Assembly: GCA_964384825.1 (NCBI GenBank)
Contig: CAYLMM010000008.1
Span: forward strand, 5,262-69,261
Direction: 5' to 3'
Origin: CAYLMM01 sp964384825
GTDB taxonomy: Bacteria > Krumholzibacteriota > Krumholzibacteriia > LZORAL124-64-63
DNA: 64,000 nucleotides
The notes beneath the pieces are model-generated. The model was not told the origin of the DNA and ran no database searches. It saw only the letters and a program-made list of their open reading frames with translations. Each line of letters opens with the position of its first letter. Positions within the stretch are counted from its first letter, which is position 1. Shown here in pieces: positions 29,423 through 37,889 of this stretch. A program made the position numbers and the translations under genes.

Positions 29423-31528
29423 CTAGAAGGGATAGCCCAGGGAGAAGTGGTAGAGGACATCGTCCTCGGTCTCGGTATCCGACAGGCGGGCCCGTTTCAG
29501 CGGGAAGCCCACATCGACCCGCACCGGCCCGATCGGCGTGTCGAGGCGCAGCCCGGTGCCCATGCTGTAGCGGAAATCCCAGATCTTGGTCGCCTCGGGA
29601 TCATCCGGTTCGCGGGGATAGGAACGCAGCCGGAAACCGCGCAGGCGAATGTCCGACGCGTCCTGCCAGACGTTGCCCCCGTCCATGAACATGACACCTT
29701 CGACGCCCCAGATCCGCAACAACGGCATCGGGAAACGCCACTCGAAATTGGCCAGCAGCATGTAGCTGCCGCCGTGGGCGGGCTGATCGCTCAGCGGGAC
29801 GTCGCTGGTCAGCTGCAGCGAATCGAGCAGGGCCTGGTCGGTGTACTGCGGCCCCAGACTGTTCTCCTCGTAGCCGCGGACGGTCGAGACGCCGCCGGCG
29901 AAGAAGCGCTCCCGGTAGGGAATGCCCTCGTCGCCGCGGTCGGCCGACGAGCCGTAGGCCCGGGCCGCGCCTGTGCTGAGGCGGAAGGCCAGCACGCCGC
30001 CGACCGGGGACCGCCGGTACGCGTGCCATGATACCTGTCCCTTGACGAAGCTGTTATCGCCGCCGAGCGGCCCGCCGCCGACCTCGATCTGGGTGTTGAC
30101 GATGCTGCCGCGCGAAGGCCGCAAGGGATCGTCGCGCTTTTCGCGGAACATGTCCCATGTCAGCGAGTGGGTCGAGCTGGGCCCCAGGTCGACCGCCTCG
30201 AAGGCGTCGCGCAGCTTCTGCTTGGCGTCCGGATGCAGCGAGGGGTCGGTCGACTCGAACTGCAGCGCCACGTTGTTGGCGATGCTGCCGCCGCCGCGGA
30301 ACCGCGCCCCGATCGATGCGCCGTAGGTCTTCAGGTTCAGTCCCGACTCGCCGCGGGTCTCCTTCTCTGCGTAGAAGCCGGTGTCGACCAGGTACCGGCC
30401 CAGGACCCGCGGCCGGGTATAGAGGATGTCGTAGCGGTAGTTCAGCTCAAGGCCCGGATCGCCGTCGCTCAGACGCTGGACGTCCTCGTAGTTCAGGGCC
30501 GACTTGGCCGAGATCCGCAGCCGCTGGCCGCTGCCGGCCAGGTTGTTGTGGCCCCAGGCCCCGAGCAGCCGCACCCGCTCGCGCGAACCGGTGCCGACGC
30601 CGAACTCGAAATACGCGGGCTGGCGTTCGACCACCTGCAGCAGCAGGTCGGTGCGCCCGGCGTTGGTGTCGATGTTGGCCGGGATCAGGCTCACGTCGCG
30701 GAACAGGGCGGTTTCCAGCAGCTGCCGCCGCGACTTCTCGATGTCCCGCCAGCGGAACAGCTCGCCCTCGGCCACGACCAGCTCGCGGTCGACCAGATAG
30801 GGCTTGGTCTTCTCCAGCCCCTCGACCCGGATCGCCGAAACCGTATAGGGCAGCCCCGGGCGGATGTGGTAGGCCAGCTTCGCGGCGATCCGCCCGGGCA
30901 CCTCGGTGGCCGATGTCGTCAGCTCGGGCAGGATCTCCACACGCAGGAAGCCCTCGTCCCAGAACCGTGTGCGCAGCCGGAAGATGTCCTGGCCCAGATC
31001 GGTCCGGTCGGCCGGGGCCGGCACGCCCTCGATGTGGATCATCCCCTCGCGGAGCGTCTCCTCGGGCAGGATCCCGCCGCCGGGAAAGGTCACCTCGGAC
31101 AGGAAGGTCCGCGGCCCCTCGTCGATGGTGATGTGGATCTGATCGCCCCGGCCGAGCGGGTCGGTGACGATCGAATCGAGCTGCACGGCCACCTGGTGGA
31201 AGCCGCGCTGGCGGTAGAACCTCTCGAGCAGGCGCAGCTCGGATCCGATCAGGTCGGGGCGGTAGCGGGCGGAGCGGTCGCCGACCCCGAATATCATCAG
31301 GGGATGGAACCGGCGCGCGGCCCTGATCTTCAGGATGGATTTCAGATCGCCGTCGGAGAAGGTGCGGTTGCCCCGCAGCTCGATCTTCCAGAGGCGGTGC
31401 TCTTCGAGGCCGTAGTCGAGTTCGGTGGCGGCCCGGGCCGCGCCGGCCCCGCAGAACAGCAGCAACAAGACCGCCGGCAACCATGCCGCCGAACGAATCG
31501 AACCTCGGACGCTGCCGTGAAACCGCAC
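29423..31528 (-). CDS. tamA: TamA/BamA-family outer-membrane assembly factor (Omp85)
   Basis: Omp85 barrel that catalyses outer-membrane protein insertion. I prefer the GTG at 31528 (AAGGA 4 bases upstream), giving 701 residues with signal peptide AAWLPAVLLLLFCGAGAARA. A frame extension to 31603 would overlap the divergent lipoprotein leader. POTRA-like domains: LWKIELRGNRTFSDGDLKSI, FLSEVTFPGGGILPEETLR and YTVSAIRVEGLEKTKPYLVD. The barrel starts about FEFGVGTGSRERVRLLGAWG; the essential VRGY motif is in GGVSTVRGYEENSLGPQ and the end is FSLGYPF with terminal Phe. Three POTRA-like repeats plus an adjacent tamB favour TamA over BamA. It heads the tamA-tamB-fusion-pcrA operon. Confidence 0.93.
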   Translation of the reverse strand: MRFHGSVRGSIRSAAWLPAVLLLLFCGAGAARAATELDYGLEEHRLWKIELRGNRTFSDGDLKSILKIRAARRFHPLMIFGVGDRSARYRPDLIGSELRLLERFYRQRGFHQVAVQLDSIVTDPLGRGDQIHITIDEGPRTFLSEVTFPGGGILPEETLREGMIHIEGVPAPADRTDLGQDIFRLRTRFWDEGFLRVEILPELTTSATEVPGRIAAKLAYHIRPGLPYTVSAIRVEGLEKTKPYLVDRELVVAEGELFRWRDIEKSRRQLLETALFRDVSLIPANIDTNAGRTDLLLQVVERQPAYFEFGVGTGSRERVRLLGAWGHNNLAGSGQRLRISAKSALNYEDVQRLSDGDPGLELNYRYDILYTRPRVLGRYLVDTGFYAEKETRGESGLNLKTYGASIGARFRGGGSIANNVALQFESTDPSLHPDAKQKLRDAFEAVDLGPSSTHSLTWDMFREKRDDPLRPSRGSIVNTQIEVGGGPLGGDNSFVKGQVSWHAYRRSPVGGVLAFRLSTGAARAYGSSADRGDEGIPYRERFFAGGVSTVRGYEENSLGPQYTDQALLDSLQLTSDVPLSDQPAHGGSYMLLANFEWRFPMPLLRIWGVEGVMFMDGGNVWQDASDIRLRGFRLRSYPREPDDPEATKIWDFRYSMGTGLRLDTPIGPVRVDVGFPLKRARLSDTETEDDVLYHFSLGYPF

Positions 31529-31619
31529 TCTGTCCTTGCTCCGGCTGGGGGTTCGTTGTAAAGGAAGAGAGAAGCATCCCCCATCCGGTTTCAAACATAC
31601 CATCGGGGAAGAAGGTCCC

Positions 31620-32072
31620 GTGAATACAAAAAAACGCGACGCGAAGCCGCGGATCGGAACGGCGGCCGCCGTCGCCTGGATTTTCGCCGCCGCGCTCGCG
31701 ATTCTGGCCGCCGGCTGCTCCGGACCGGACGAGCCCCTGTCGACCGCCGACCTGCAGCCCGCCGAGCGGCTCTACATCGAACGGTACGTCACGCTCGAAC
31801 GCGCCCGGGCGGTGGCCTTCGCCGACCGCGAGACCGGCGAGGCGCTGCTCGATTCGCTGGCGGCCGCCTGGGACGACAGCGCCGCGGCCGAGGCCAAGGA
31901 AGCGCTGGACGGCTCGCCGCCCGCGCGCATCGCGGCGGTTTTGGACCTGCTGCGGCGGATCATGGACGCCGAGACCGACAGCCTGCTGCGCTCGCCCGGC
32001 CCCGAACTGCTCGCCGCGCCCCTGCCCGAACCCGTCGCCGCCTCCGATCCGCCGGAGCGGACCGGGCGCTAG
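31620..32072 (+). CDS. Small outer-membrane-type lipoprotein, 150 aa
   Basis: Starts at GTG 31620 with GAAGG about 6 bases upstream. Residues 1-32 form a lipoprotein signal peptide (VAWIFAAALAILAAG) with lipobox LAAGC and lipidated Cys33. Ser at position +2 predicts Lol transfer to the outer membrane. The mature part is Ala/Glu/Asp-rich and helical (YIERYVTLERARAVAFADRE, RIAAVLDLLRRIMDAETDSL), with a Pro-rich end. No family recognised. It is divergent from tamA with under 100 bases between start codons, and its stop overlaps the convergent rseP stop by 4 bases, so it is boxed between two envelope-biogenesis operons. A role with TAM or in the sigma-E-like pathway is only suggested by position. 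Confidence 0.8.
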   Translation: MNTKKRDAKPRIGTAAAVAWIFAAALAILAAGCSGPDEPLSTADLQPAERLYIERYVTLERARAVAFADRETGEALLDSLAAAWDDSAAAEAKEALDGSPPARIAAVLDLLRRIMDAETDSLLRSPGPELLAAPLPEPVAASDPPERTGR

Positions 32073-33460
32073 CCGCGCGGCGGCAGCACCTTCAGCACGT
32101 CGACCACGATCACGAAGGTCATGAACAGCATCAGGACGATCAGGCCCACCTGCATCGCGATGGCCTGGATGCGTTCGTGCACCCGCCGGCCGGTGATCAT
32201 CTCGATCAGCAGGAACACCACGTGCCCCCCGTCGAGCACCGGAATCGGCAGCAGGTTCAGCAGGAACAGGTTCACCGAGAAGAAGGCGATGAACAGCAGC
32301 AGGTGGCTGAAGCTCCAGCGGAGCATCTCGCCGGCCACCTGGCCGATCCTGATCGGGCCGCCGACGGCGTCGAGGCCCAGCTTCCCGCCCACGAAGTTCC
32401 CCAGCACCTCGACCGTGGCTACGATCGTCAGCCAGGTCCGCCGGGCCCCGATCGAAACGGCCTCGAGCAGACCGACGCCGGTGGCTGCGTAATGCCGGTC
32501 GAAGAAGATGCGACCGATGGTGGAGTCGGGCAGGACCTCCGCCGCCTCGGGCGTCACCGGGCGGGTGATGGTCTGGCCGTCGCGCTCCCAGGTCAGGTCG
32601 ACCTCGACCCCGGCGTGCCGGTTGATGATCCGGGCGATCGACGCGAAGGAGGTGACCAGCGTGCCGTCGACGGCCACGATGCGGTCGCCGGTGCGCAGGC
32701 CGACCTCGTCGGCGGGACCGCCGTCCTGGACCAGCCCCACCTCGGTGTCCCAGGGATCCATTCCCAGGCGCCAGTACTGGCCGACCGGCTGCGGCGAGAA
32801 GGTCAGGTCCAGACTGGCCCCGTCGCGCTCGATGGTCAGCGGCACCACGGCCGGCGCACCGGAGCGCAGGCTCGGCGCGACCGTGCGTTCGGTGACGTCC
32901 TCCCAGGTGGTGACCGGTACGCCGCCGATCTCGACGATGCGGTCGCCGACCCGCAGGCCGGCGGCGGCGGCGGGTCCGTCGGCGTCCACGCCGCCGATGC
33001 GGGTCACCGGGATCTCCATGATCCCTTGGGCCCAGACGATCATCGAGTAGATCAAAAAGGCCAGCACCAGGTTGGCCAGGGGCCCGGCCACGACCACGGC
33101 CATCCTCTGCCAGGCGGGACGGCGGCTGAAGTGGCGCGAAACCGGGATGTCGCGGTCGCCCTCGGCGGCCTCGCGATCGCCCTCCTCGGTGCCCAGCGGA
33201 TAATGCCGCTCCTGGCCGGTGCCGGTGTCCTGGATCTCCTCCATCACGCCCTCGCCCGCCATCTTCACGTAGCCCCCGAAGGGCACCACCGACAGGGCGT
33301 ACTCCGTCTCGCCGAAGCGGCGGCGCAGGATCTTCGGGCCGAATCCGATGGAGAAGGTCTTGACGTAGATCCCGGTCATCTTGCAGACGGCGAAATGGCC
33401 GAGCTCGTGAATGATGATCACGACGCCGAGGGTCAACACGAAGGCTATGAGGGTCGACAC
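32069..33460 (-). CDS. rseP: Site-2 metalloprotease RseP (RIP protease)
   Basis: Inner-membrane zinc metalloprotease that cleaves anti-sigma factors or signal-peptide remnants within the membrane. The GTG at 33460 (MSTLIAFVLTLGVVIIIHELGH) has GGAG 8 bases upstream and gives 463 residues; the longer frame to 33511 would overlap dxr. HELGH is at residues 18-22 in the first membrane helix, and the second metal motif LLPIPVLDGGH is in the third. Two PDZ domains lie between (AAAGLRVGDRIVEIGGVPVT and DEVGLRTGDRIVAVDGTLVT), the RseP/YaeL arrangement. An acidic insert (TGTGQERHYPLGTEEGD) precedes the first PDZ. Last gene of the rplM-to-rseP run, 16 bases after dxr. Confidence 0.96.
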   Translation of the reverse strand: MSTLIAFVLTLGVVIIIHELGHFAVCKMTGIYVKTFSIGFGPKILRRRFGETEYALSVVPFGGYVKMAGEGVMEEIQDTGTGQERHYPLGTEEGDREAAEGDRDIPVSRHFSRRPAWQRMAVVVAGPLANLVLAFLIYSMIVWAQGIMEIPVTRIGGVDADGPAAAAGLRVGDRIVEIGGVPVTTWEDVTERTVAPSLRSGAPAVVPLTIERDGASLDLTFSPQPVGQYWRLGMDPWDTEVGLVQDGGPADEVGLRTGDRIVAVDGTLVTSFASIARIINRHAGVEVDLTWERDGQTITRPVTPEAAEVLPDSTIGRIFFDRHYAATGVGLLEAVSIGARRTWLTIVATVEVLGNFVGGKLGLDAVGGPIRIGQVAGEMLRWSFSHLLLFIAFFSVNLFLLNLLPIPVLDGGHVVFLLIEMITGRRVHERIQAIAMQVGLIVLMLFMTFVIVVDVLKVLPPRG

Positions 33461-33476
33461 GGTATCAACTCCGTCC

Positions 33477-34730
33477 TTACCGGTCAGGCAACTGGGTGCG
33501 GGCCGTTTCACGGGCCAGTCTGTCGATGTCGAGCGCCTCGCCCAGGTCCATCACCGGAGCGTCGGGGACGGCGGCGAGACATTTCTCGATCACGCCGGCA
33601 ATATCGACATATCGGATTCGGTCGGCCAGCATCGCGGCCACGGCCACCTCGTTGGCGGCGTTCAGCACGATCGGGGCCCTCCCGCCGCGGCGCCCGGCCT
33701 CGATCGCCAGGCCCAGGCAGGGGAAACGGTCGACGTCGGGCGTCTCGAAACGAAGCTCTCCCAGCTTCGCCAGATCGAGCCGTTCGCCCGGGCGATGCCA
33801 GTGCCTCTCCCCGGCCAGGGCGTAGAGCAGGGGCAGGCTCATGTCCGGTAGCCCGAGCTGGGCCATCATCACGCCGTCCTGGAACTCGACCAGCGAGTGG
33901 ACGATCGATCCGGGATGCACGACGACCCGGATGCCGTCGTAGGGCACGTCGAAAAGGTAGTGGGCCTCGATGATCTCGAGCCCCTTGTTCATCAGCGTGG
34001 CCGAATCGACGGTGATCTTCGGCCCCATCCGCCAGGTGGGATGGCGCAGCACCTGCTCGCGGGAGACCTCGCGCAGCTTGGTGGCCGGCAGATCCCGGAA
34101 CGGCCCGCCCGAAGCGGTCAGGACCAGGCTCTCGATCTCGTTGAGATTACGGCCCGCCAGGCACTGGGCGATGGCCGAGTGCTCGGAGTCGACGGGGATG
34201 ACCTCGGCCCCGCCGGCGGAGACGGCCTCGCGCACCAGCAGTCCGCCGACGACCAGCGATTCCTTGTTGGCCAGGGCGATGCGACGGCCGCGGCGGGCGG
34301 CGACCAGGGTCGGCTCGAGGCCGACCGCGCCGACCAGGGCGTTGACCACGCAGTCGCAGTCGGACAGGCCGGCCGCCTCGCGCAGGCCGATCGGGCCGGC
34401 GGGCAGCAGATCCCCCGCCAGGTCGGAACGCTTCGCGGCCTCGGCGTGGGCGGATTCCTCGAAGACCGCGAGCGCGGGATCGTCGGCGGCGCCCGCGGCG
34501 CGCAGTTCGGCGACGATCTCGGCCAGGCCCTCGACGTCGGCCCGGACGGCCAGGCCGGTCACCTTCAGGCGGCCGGCGTAGCGCACGGCGAGTTCGACCG
34601 CCTGGCGGCCGATCGATCCGGTGGCCCCCAGCAGGACCACGCGCAACGGCTCCGGCAGGCGGCGCGGGCCGCAGGTCGGATCGTAAAGAGCCGTGGTGGG
34701 TATCTCGTTCTTTTGCTTCATGCCCTCCAT
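33477..34730 (-). CDS. dxr: 1-deoxy-D-xylulose 5-phosphate reductoisomerase
   Basis: NADPH- and metal-dependent second step of the MEP isoprenoid pathway. About 417 residues from the ATG at 34730; an ATG three codons later (34721) is the alternative, and the first few residues are uncertain. NADPH motif VVLLGATGSIGRQAVELA, ALANKESLVVGG, metal and substrate motifs PVDSEHSAIAQCL and TASGGPFRDLP, HPTWRMGPKITVDSATLMNK and VHPGSIVHSLVEFQDG are all intact. Its neighbours uppS (long-chain prenyl diphosphate) and cdsA form the common uppS-cdsA-dxr-rseP lipid/isoprenoid group. Confidence 0.96.
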   Translation of the reverse strand: MEGMKQKNEIPTTALYDPTCGPRRLPEPLRVVLLGATGSIGRQAVELAVRYAGRLKVTGLAVRADVEGLAEIVAELRAAGAADDPALAVFEESAHAEAAKRSDLAGDLLPAGPIGLREAAGLSDCDCVVNALVGAVGLEPTLVAARRGRRIALANKESLVVGGLLVREAVSAGGAEVIPVDSEHSAIAQCLAGRNLNEIESLVLTASGGPFRDLPATKLREVSREQVLRHPTWRMGPKITVDSATLMNKGLEIIEAHYLFDVPYDGIRVVVHPGSIVHSLVEFQDGVMMAQLGLPDMSLPLLYALAGERHWHRPGERLDLAKLGELRFETPDVDRFPCLGLAIEAGRRGGRAPIVLNAANEVAVAAMLADRIRYVDIAGVIEKCLAAVPDAPVMDLGEALDIDRLARETARTQLPDR

Positions 34731-34735
34731 CCCGT

Positions 34736-35623
34736 TCAGGCGCTGAAGAAGCGCAGGTAGTAGTAGAACAGCGGGGCCGTGAACAGCAGCGAATCGAAAC
34801 GGTCCAGGACGCCGCCGTGCCCCGGCAGCAGCGTGGCCGAATCCTTGATGCCGGCGTCGCGCTTGAGCAGCGACTCGACCATGTCGCCGAGCTGGGCCAG
34901 AACGCCGCCGAAGATCCCGAGCAGGGTCCCCTCGACCGGCGAGAGGAAGGAGCCGAAAGTGTGGGCCGCGACGAATCCGGCGCCGGCCGCGCCCAGCAGC
35001 CCGCCGATCGCGCCCTCGACCGATTTCTTCGGACTGACCCGCCGCAGCAACGGTCGTGATCCGATCGCCACCCCGACCAGGTAGGCGCAGGTGTCGTTGG
35101 CCCAGGTGACCACCGCCACCAGCCCCACCGCCCGCAGCCCGAAGGAGTAGGGCACGCCCTCCAGCACGTGCGGCAGCTCCCGCAGCATCACCAGATGGCT
35201 GCCGAGCCAGCCCACGTAGAGCACTCCGAAGACGGTCACGCTGATGTGGATCAGGGAATGGGCCATGTCCCGACGGAAGAGCTCGCTGATCATCACCACC
35301 ATCATGGTGCCGGTCAGAAGCAGCGAAAGGGCGGCGCCGCCGCGGTACACGTACCAGGTCATCAGCAGGCCGCAGAGCATGCCGATCATCTTGTACGGCC
35401 GATAGCCGCGGGCTTCCATCAGCAGATAGAATTCGCGCAGGCCGCAGACGACCATCAGGTCGACCAGCAGCAGGAACATCACGCCGCCGTGCACGGCGAA
35501 CCAGCACAGCAGGGGAACGCCGATCAGGATCACGCCGATCCGCGGCAGGATGTCGGCGCCCAGGAACCGCCGCCAGGGATCGACCGGGCCCCGCGGCGGG
35601 CGATCCTGTCTATCGGCGCTCAA
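34736..35623 (-). CDS. cdsA: Phosphatidate cytidylyltransferase
   Basis: Makes CDP-diacylglycerol from phosphatidic acid and CTP in the inner membrane. 295 residues with about eight hydrophobic segments and the signature SPKKSVEGAIGGLLGA plus KDSATLLPGHGGVLDRFDSL near the C-terminus. No ATG or GTG exists near the expected N-terminus. A TTG at 35621-35623 overlaps the uppS stop in TTGA with AAGG 7-8 bases upstream, and gives a product of normal length (MSADRQDRPPRGPVDPWRRF). So the start is inferred to be a coupled TTG. dxr follows after 5 bases. Confidence 0.93.
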   Translation of the reverse strand: MSADRQDRPPRGPVDPWRRFLGADILPRIGVILIGVPLLCWFAVHGGVMFLLLVDLMVVCGLREFYLLMEARGYRPYKMIGMLCGLLMTWYVYRGGAALSLLLTGTMMVVMISELFRRDMAHSLIHISVTVFGVLYVGWLGSHLVMLRELPHVLEGVPYSFGLRAVGLVAVVTWANDTCAYLVGVAIGSRPLLRRVSPKKSVEGAIGGLLGAAGAGFVAAHTFGSFLSPVEGTLLGIFGGVLAQLGDMVESLLKRDAGIKDSATLLPGHGGVLDRFDSLLFTAPLFYYYLRFFSA

Positions 35624-36480
35624 GGACGCACCTTCAGCATGTTGATCCAGCGCTTCGGATCCAGGAGAGAGCTCTTGGGCCTGGCGGGCGCGGTGCTCCG
35701 GTCGTTGCCGTTCACGCCGCCGAAGCGCCGGTCGCGCCCCTGGTAGTCCTCGACCGCGGTCATCAGGTCGCGCTCGTCGAAATCCGGCCACAGCACCTTG
35801 GTGATGTGGATCTCGGAATAGGCCGACTGCCAGATGAGGAAGTTGCTCAGCCGCTGCTCGCCGCTGGTGCGGATCACGAGGTCGGGATCGGGGATCTCCG
35901 GCGAGTAGAACCCGGCGCGCAGGGCGTCCTCGTCGATGTCGTCGGGATCGATCTCCCCGGCTGCGGCGCGCCGGGCCAGGGCCCGGGCCGCGCGCAGGAT
36001 CTCGGTGCGGCCGCCGTAGGCCAGGGCCAGGTTCAGCACCAGCCCGTCGTTGTCCGCGAGGTCGGCGATCGTCTCGTCCAGGACGGCCCGCACGTTCCCG
36101 GGGATCATCCCGATCTCGCCCGAGGCGACCAGACGCACGTTGTTGCGGTCCAGCTCCCTCTTCTCGGCCGCCAGGGCCTCGTCCAGGAACAGCCACAGCG
36201 CCTTCACCTCGGCCGCGGGGCGCTTGAAGTTCTCCTGCGAGAAGGTGTAGAGGGTCAGGTACGAGACGCCCAGATCCACGCAGGCGCGCAGGCAGCGCCG
36301 CAGCGAATGCCGGCCGGCGCGATGTCCGACGACGCGCGGCAGACGGCGGATACGGGCCCAGCGCCCGTTGCCGTCCATGATCACGGCCACGTGGCGGGGA
36401 ACGTTCCCCCGGGCGATGATCCGTTCGCGCAGTTGATCGAGAGAAGGCTGCGCAGCCTCCCCCCGCCGTTCGGCCGTCAT
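35620..36480 (-). CDS. uppS: Undecaprenyl (polyprenyl) diphosphate synthase
   Basis: cis-prenyltransferase that makes the C55 carrier lipid for peptidoglycan and O-antigen. 286 residues from ATG 36480 (GGAG 5 bases upstream). The catalytic Asp motif is HVAVIMDGNGRWARIR; YLTLYTFSQENFKRP and LALAYGGRTEI follow. DLVIRTSGEQRLSNFLIWQ is the substrate/Mg motif and ITKVLWPDFDERDL the C-terminal signature. A polar C-terminal extension of about 30 residues (GVNGNDRSTAPARPKSS) goes beyond the usual end. Confidence 0.97.
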   Translation of the reverse strand: MTAERRGEAAQPSLDQLRERIIARGNVPRHVAVIMDGNGRWARIRRLPRVVGHRAGRHSLRRCLRACVDLGVSYLTLYTFSQENFKRPAAEVKALWLFLDEALAAEKRELDRNNVRLVASGEIGMIPGNVRAVLDETIADLADNDGLVLNLALAYGGRTEILRAARALARRAAAGEIDPDDIDEDALRAGFYSPEIPDPDLVIRTSGEQRLSNFLIWQSAYSEIHITKVLWPDFDERDLMTAVEDYQGRDRRFGGVNGNDRSTAPARPKSSLLDPKRWINMLKVRP

Positions 36481-36494
36481 GATCGCTCCCGCGT

Positions 36495-37052
36495 TCAGAT
36501 TTCCATGATTTCCGCTTCCTTGAGCTTCGAGATCCGATCGATCTCGTCGCAGAAGCGGTCGGTCAGCTTCTGGATCTGCTCCTTCGCCGCGCGGACCTCG
36601 TCCTCGGGCAGGGAGTTCTCCTTCTCCATCTTCTTCATCTTGTCGTTGCACTGCTGGCGGACCTTGCGGACCGAGATCTTGCCGTTCTCGCCGTATTCGC
36701 GGGCGGTCTTGGAGAGGTCCCGGCGCCGGTCCTCGGTCAGTTCGGGAATCGGCACGCGGATCAACAGCCCGTCGTTGACCGGGTTGAGGCCCAGGTCGGC
36801 CGCGCGGATGGCCTTCTCGATCTCGCCGATCACGTTGCGGTCGAAGGGGGCGACGGTCAGCAGCCGGGGCTCCGGAGCGCCGATGTTGGCCAGCTGCCGC
36901 AGGGGCGTCGGCGCGCCGTAGTAATCGACCCTCACGCCGTCGAGCATGGCCGGCGAGGCCTTGCCGGTGCGGATCTTGGCGAGGGCCGAACCGAGGCGGT
37001 CCAGCGCCTCCTGCATCTCCATCTCGGCCGACATGGTCAATTCATCAAGCAT
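36495..37052 (-). CDS. frr: Ribosome recycling factor
   Basis: Splits post-termination ribosomes together with EF-G. 185 residues, exactly the family size, with RTGKASPAMLDGVRVDYYGA, IGAPEPRLLTVAPFD, GLNPVNDGLLIRVPIPELTE and RRDLSKTAREYGE. The ATG at 37052 has AAAGGAG upstream and overlaps the end of pyrH by 8 bases, so translation of the two is coupled. uppS follows after 14 bases. Confidence 0.97.
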   Translation of the reverse strand: MLDELTMSAEMEMQEALDRLGSALAKIRTGKASPAMLDGVRVDYYGAPTPLRQLANIGAPEPRLLTVAPFDRNVIGEIEKAIRAADLGLNPVNDGLLIRVPIPELTEDRRRDLSKTAREYGENGKISVRKVRQQCNDKMKKMEKENSLPEDEVRAAKEQIQKLTDRFCDEIDRISKLKEAEIMEI

Positions 37053-37773
37053 GATGCGGCTCCTTTTCGATCCGGGTTCCCGGACGGCCGCCGTCCAGGA
37101 CGGCCAGCAGATTCTCGGGGTCGGTGATGTCGAAGACCTCGATCGGCAGACCCTGCTCCTCGCAGAGCGCGATCGCCGTCAGGTCCATCACCCCCAGACG
37201 CCGATCGATGACCTCGGCGTAGGTCAGATGGTCGAATCGCTTCGCGTCGGGATGCTTGTGCGGATCCCGGTCGTAGACGCCGTCGACCTGGGTGCCCTTG
37301 AGCAGGATGTCGGCCTGGATCTCCAGGGCCCGCAGGGCGGCGGCGCTGTCGGTGGTAAAATAGGGGTTGCCGGTGCCGCCGCCAAAGATCAGCACGGCGC
37401 CCTTCTTCAGCAGGGGCCGGGCCCGGTCGCGCGAGAATTCGCGGGTCAGCGGGGCGTACTCCCGCGGGGTCATCACCACGGCGTCGGTGCCCTCGGCCCG
37501 CAGATAGTCGCGCAGGACCGCCGCGTTCATGATGGTCGCCAGCATGCCCACGTGATCCGCGGTGACGCGGTTGAGGACGTCGAGGTTGGCCGAGCGGGCG
37601 CGGAACAGGTTGCCCGCGCCGACCACGATGCCGAATCCGATGCCGTTCTGAGCCGCATGGGAGACGACCCGGGCGATCTCGGACAGGCGTTCGTGGCCGA
37701 AGGGATCTTCGCCGGACGCGAGGGCCTCGCCGCTGAGTTTGAGCAGGACGCGGGAATAGCGCATTCCGGACAA
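37045..37773 (-). CDS. pyrH: Uridylate kinase
   Basis: Hexameric bacterial UMP kinase (amino acid kinase fold). I prefer a TTG start at 37773: AAGGAG lies exactly 6 bases upstream, giving MSGMRYSRVLLKLSGEAL, the standard family N-terminus, 242 residues. An internal ATG at 37764 would leave the site 15 bases away. GIVVGAGNLFRARSA, VGMLATIMNAAVLRDYLR, IFGGGTGNPYFTTDSAAALR and LKGTQVDGVYDRDP are conserved. It sits behind the terminator at 37850-37880, so its expression depends on readthrough or an unseen promoter. Confidence 0.96.
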   Translation of the reverse strand: MSGMRYSRVLLKLSGEALASGEDPFGHERLSEIARVVSHAAQNGIGFGIVVGAGNLFRARSANLDVLNRVTADHVGMLATIMNAAVLRDYLRAEGTDAVVMTPREYAPLTREFSRDRARPLLKKGAVLIFGGGTGNPYFTTDSAAALRALEIQADILLKGTQVDGVYDRDPHKHPDAKRFDHLTYAEVIDRRLGVMDLTAIALCEEQGLPIEVFDITDPENLLAVLDGGRPGTRIEKEPHHA

Positions 37774-37849
37774 GGGGAACTCCTTTCCCGTCGCCGGGCG
37801 GTCGCCGGCGCCGAGGCGGGGCGCGTTCCGAGGCGGGCGGGCGAAATAC

Positions 37850-37880
37850 AAAAAAAAGCCCGGGCCGGAGCCCGGGCTTT
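37850..37880 (-). terminator. Intrinsic terminator after tsf
   Basis: On the minus strand AAAGCCCGGGC, loop TCCG, GCCCGGGCTTT followed by a run of T. The 11 bp stem (AAAGCCCGGGC/GCCCGGGCTTT) starts about 10 bases after the tsf stop. It should end or attenuate the rplM-rpsI-rpsB-tsf transcript before pyrH. Confidence 0.9.
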
Positions 37881-37889
37881 CCGAAAGAC

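Noticed and set aside
20190..29426. A plus-strand frame open for about 3078 codons opposite pcrA, the fusion gene and tamB
   Set aside because: It is antisense to three well-supported genes; its translation is Gly/Ala/His/Gln-rich without motifs. In very GC-rich genomes the antisense frame aligned with third positions stays open by composition.
31536..31619. N-terminal extension of the lipoprotein gene upstream of the GTG at 31620
   Set aside because: It would put 28 polar residues before the signal peptide and overlap the tamA leader; the GTG has a good ribosome binding site.
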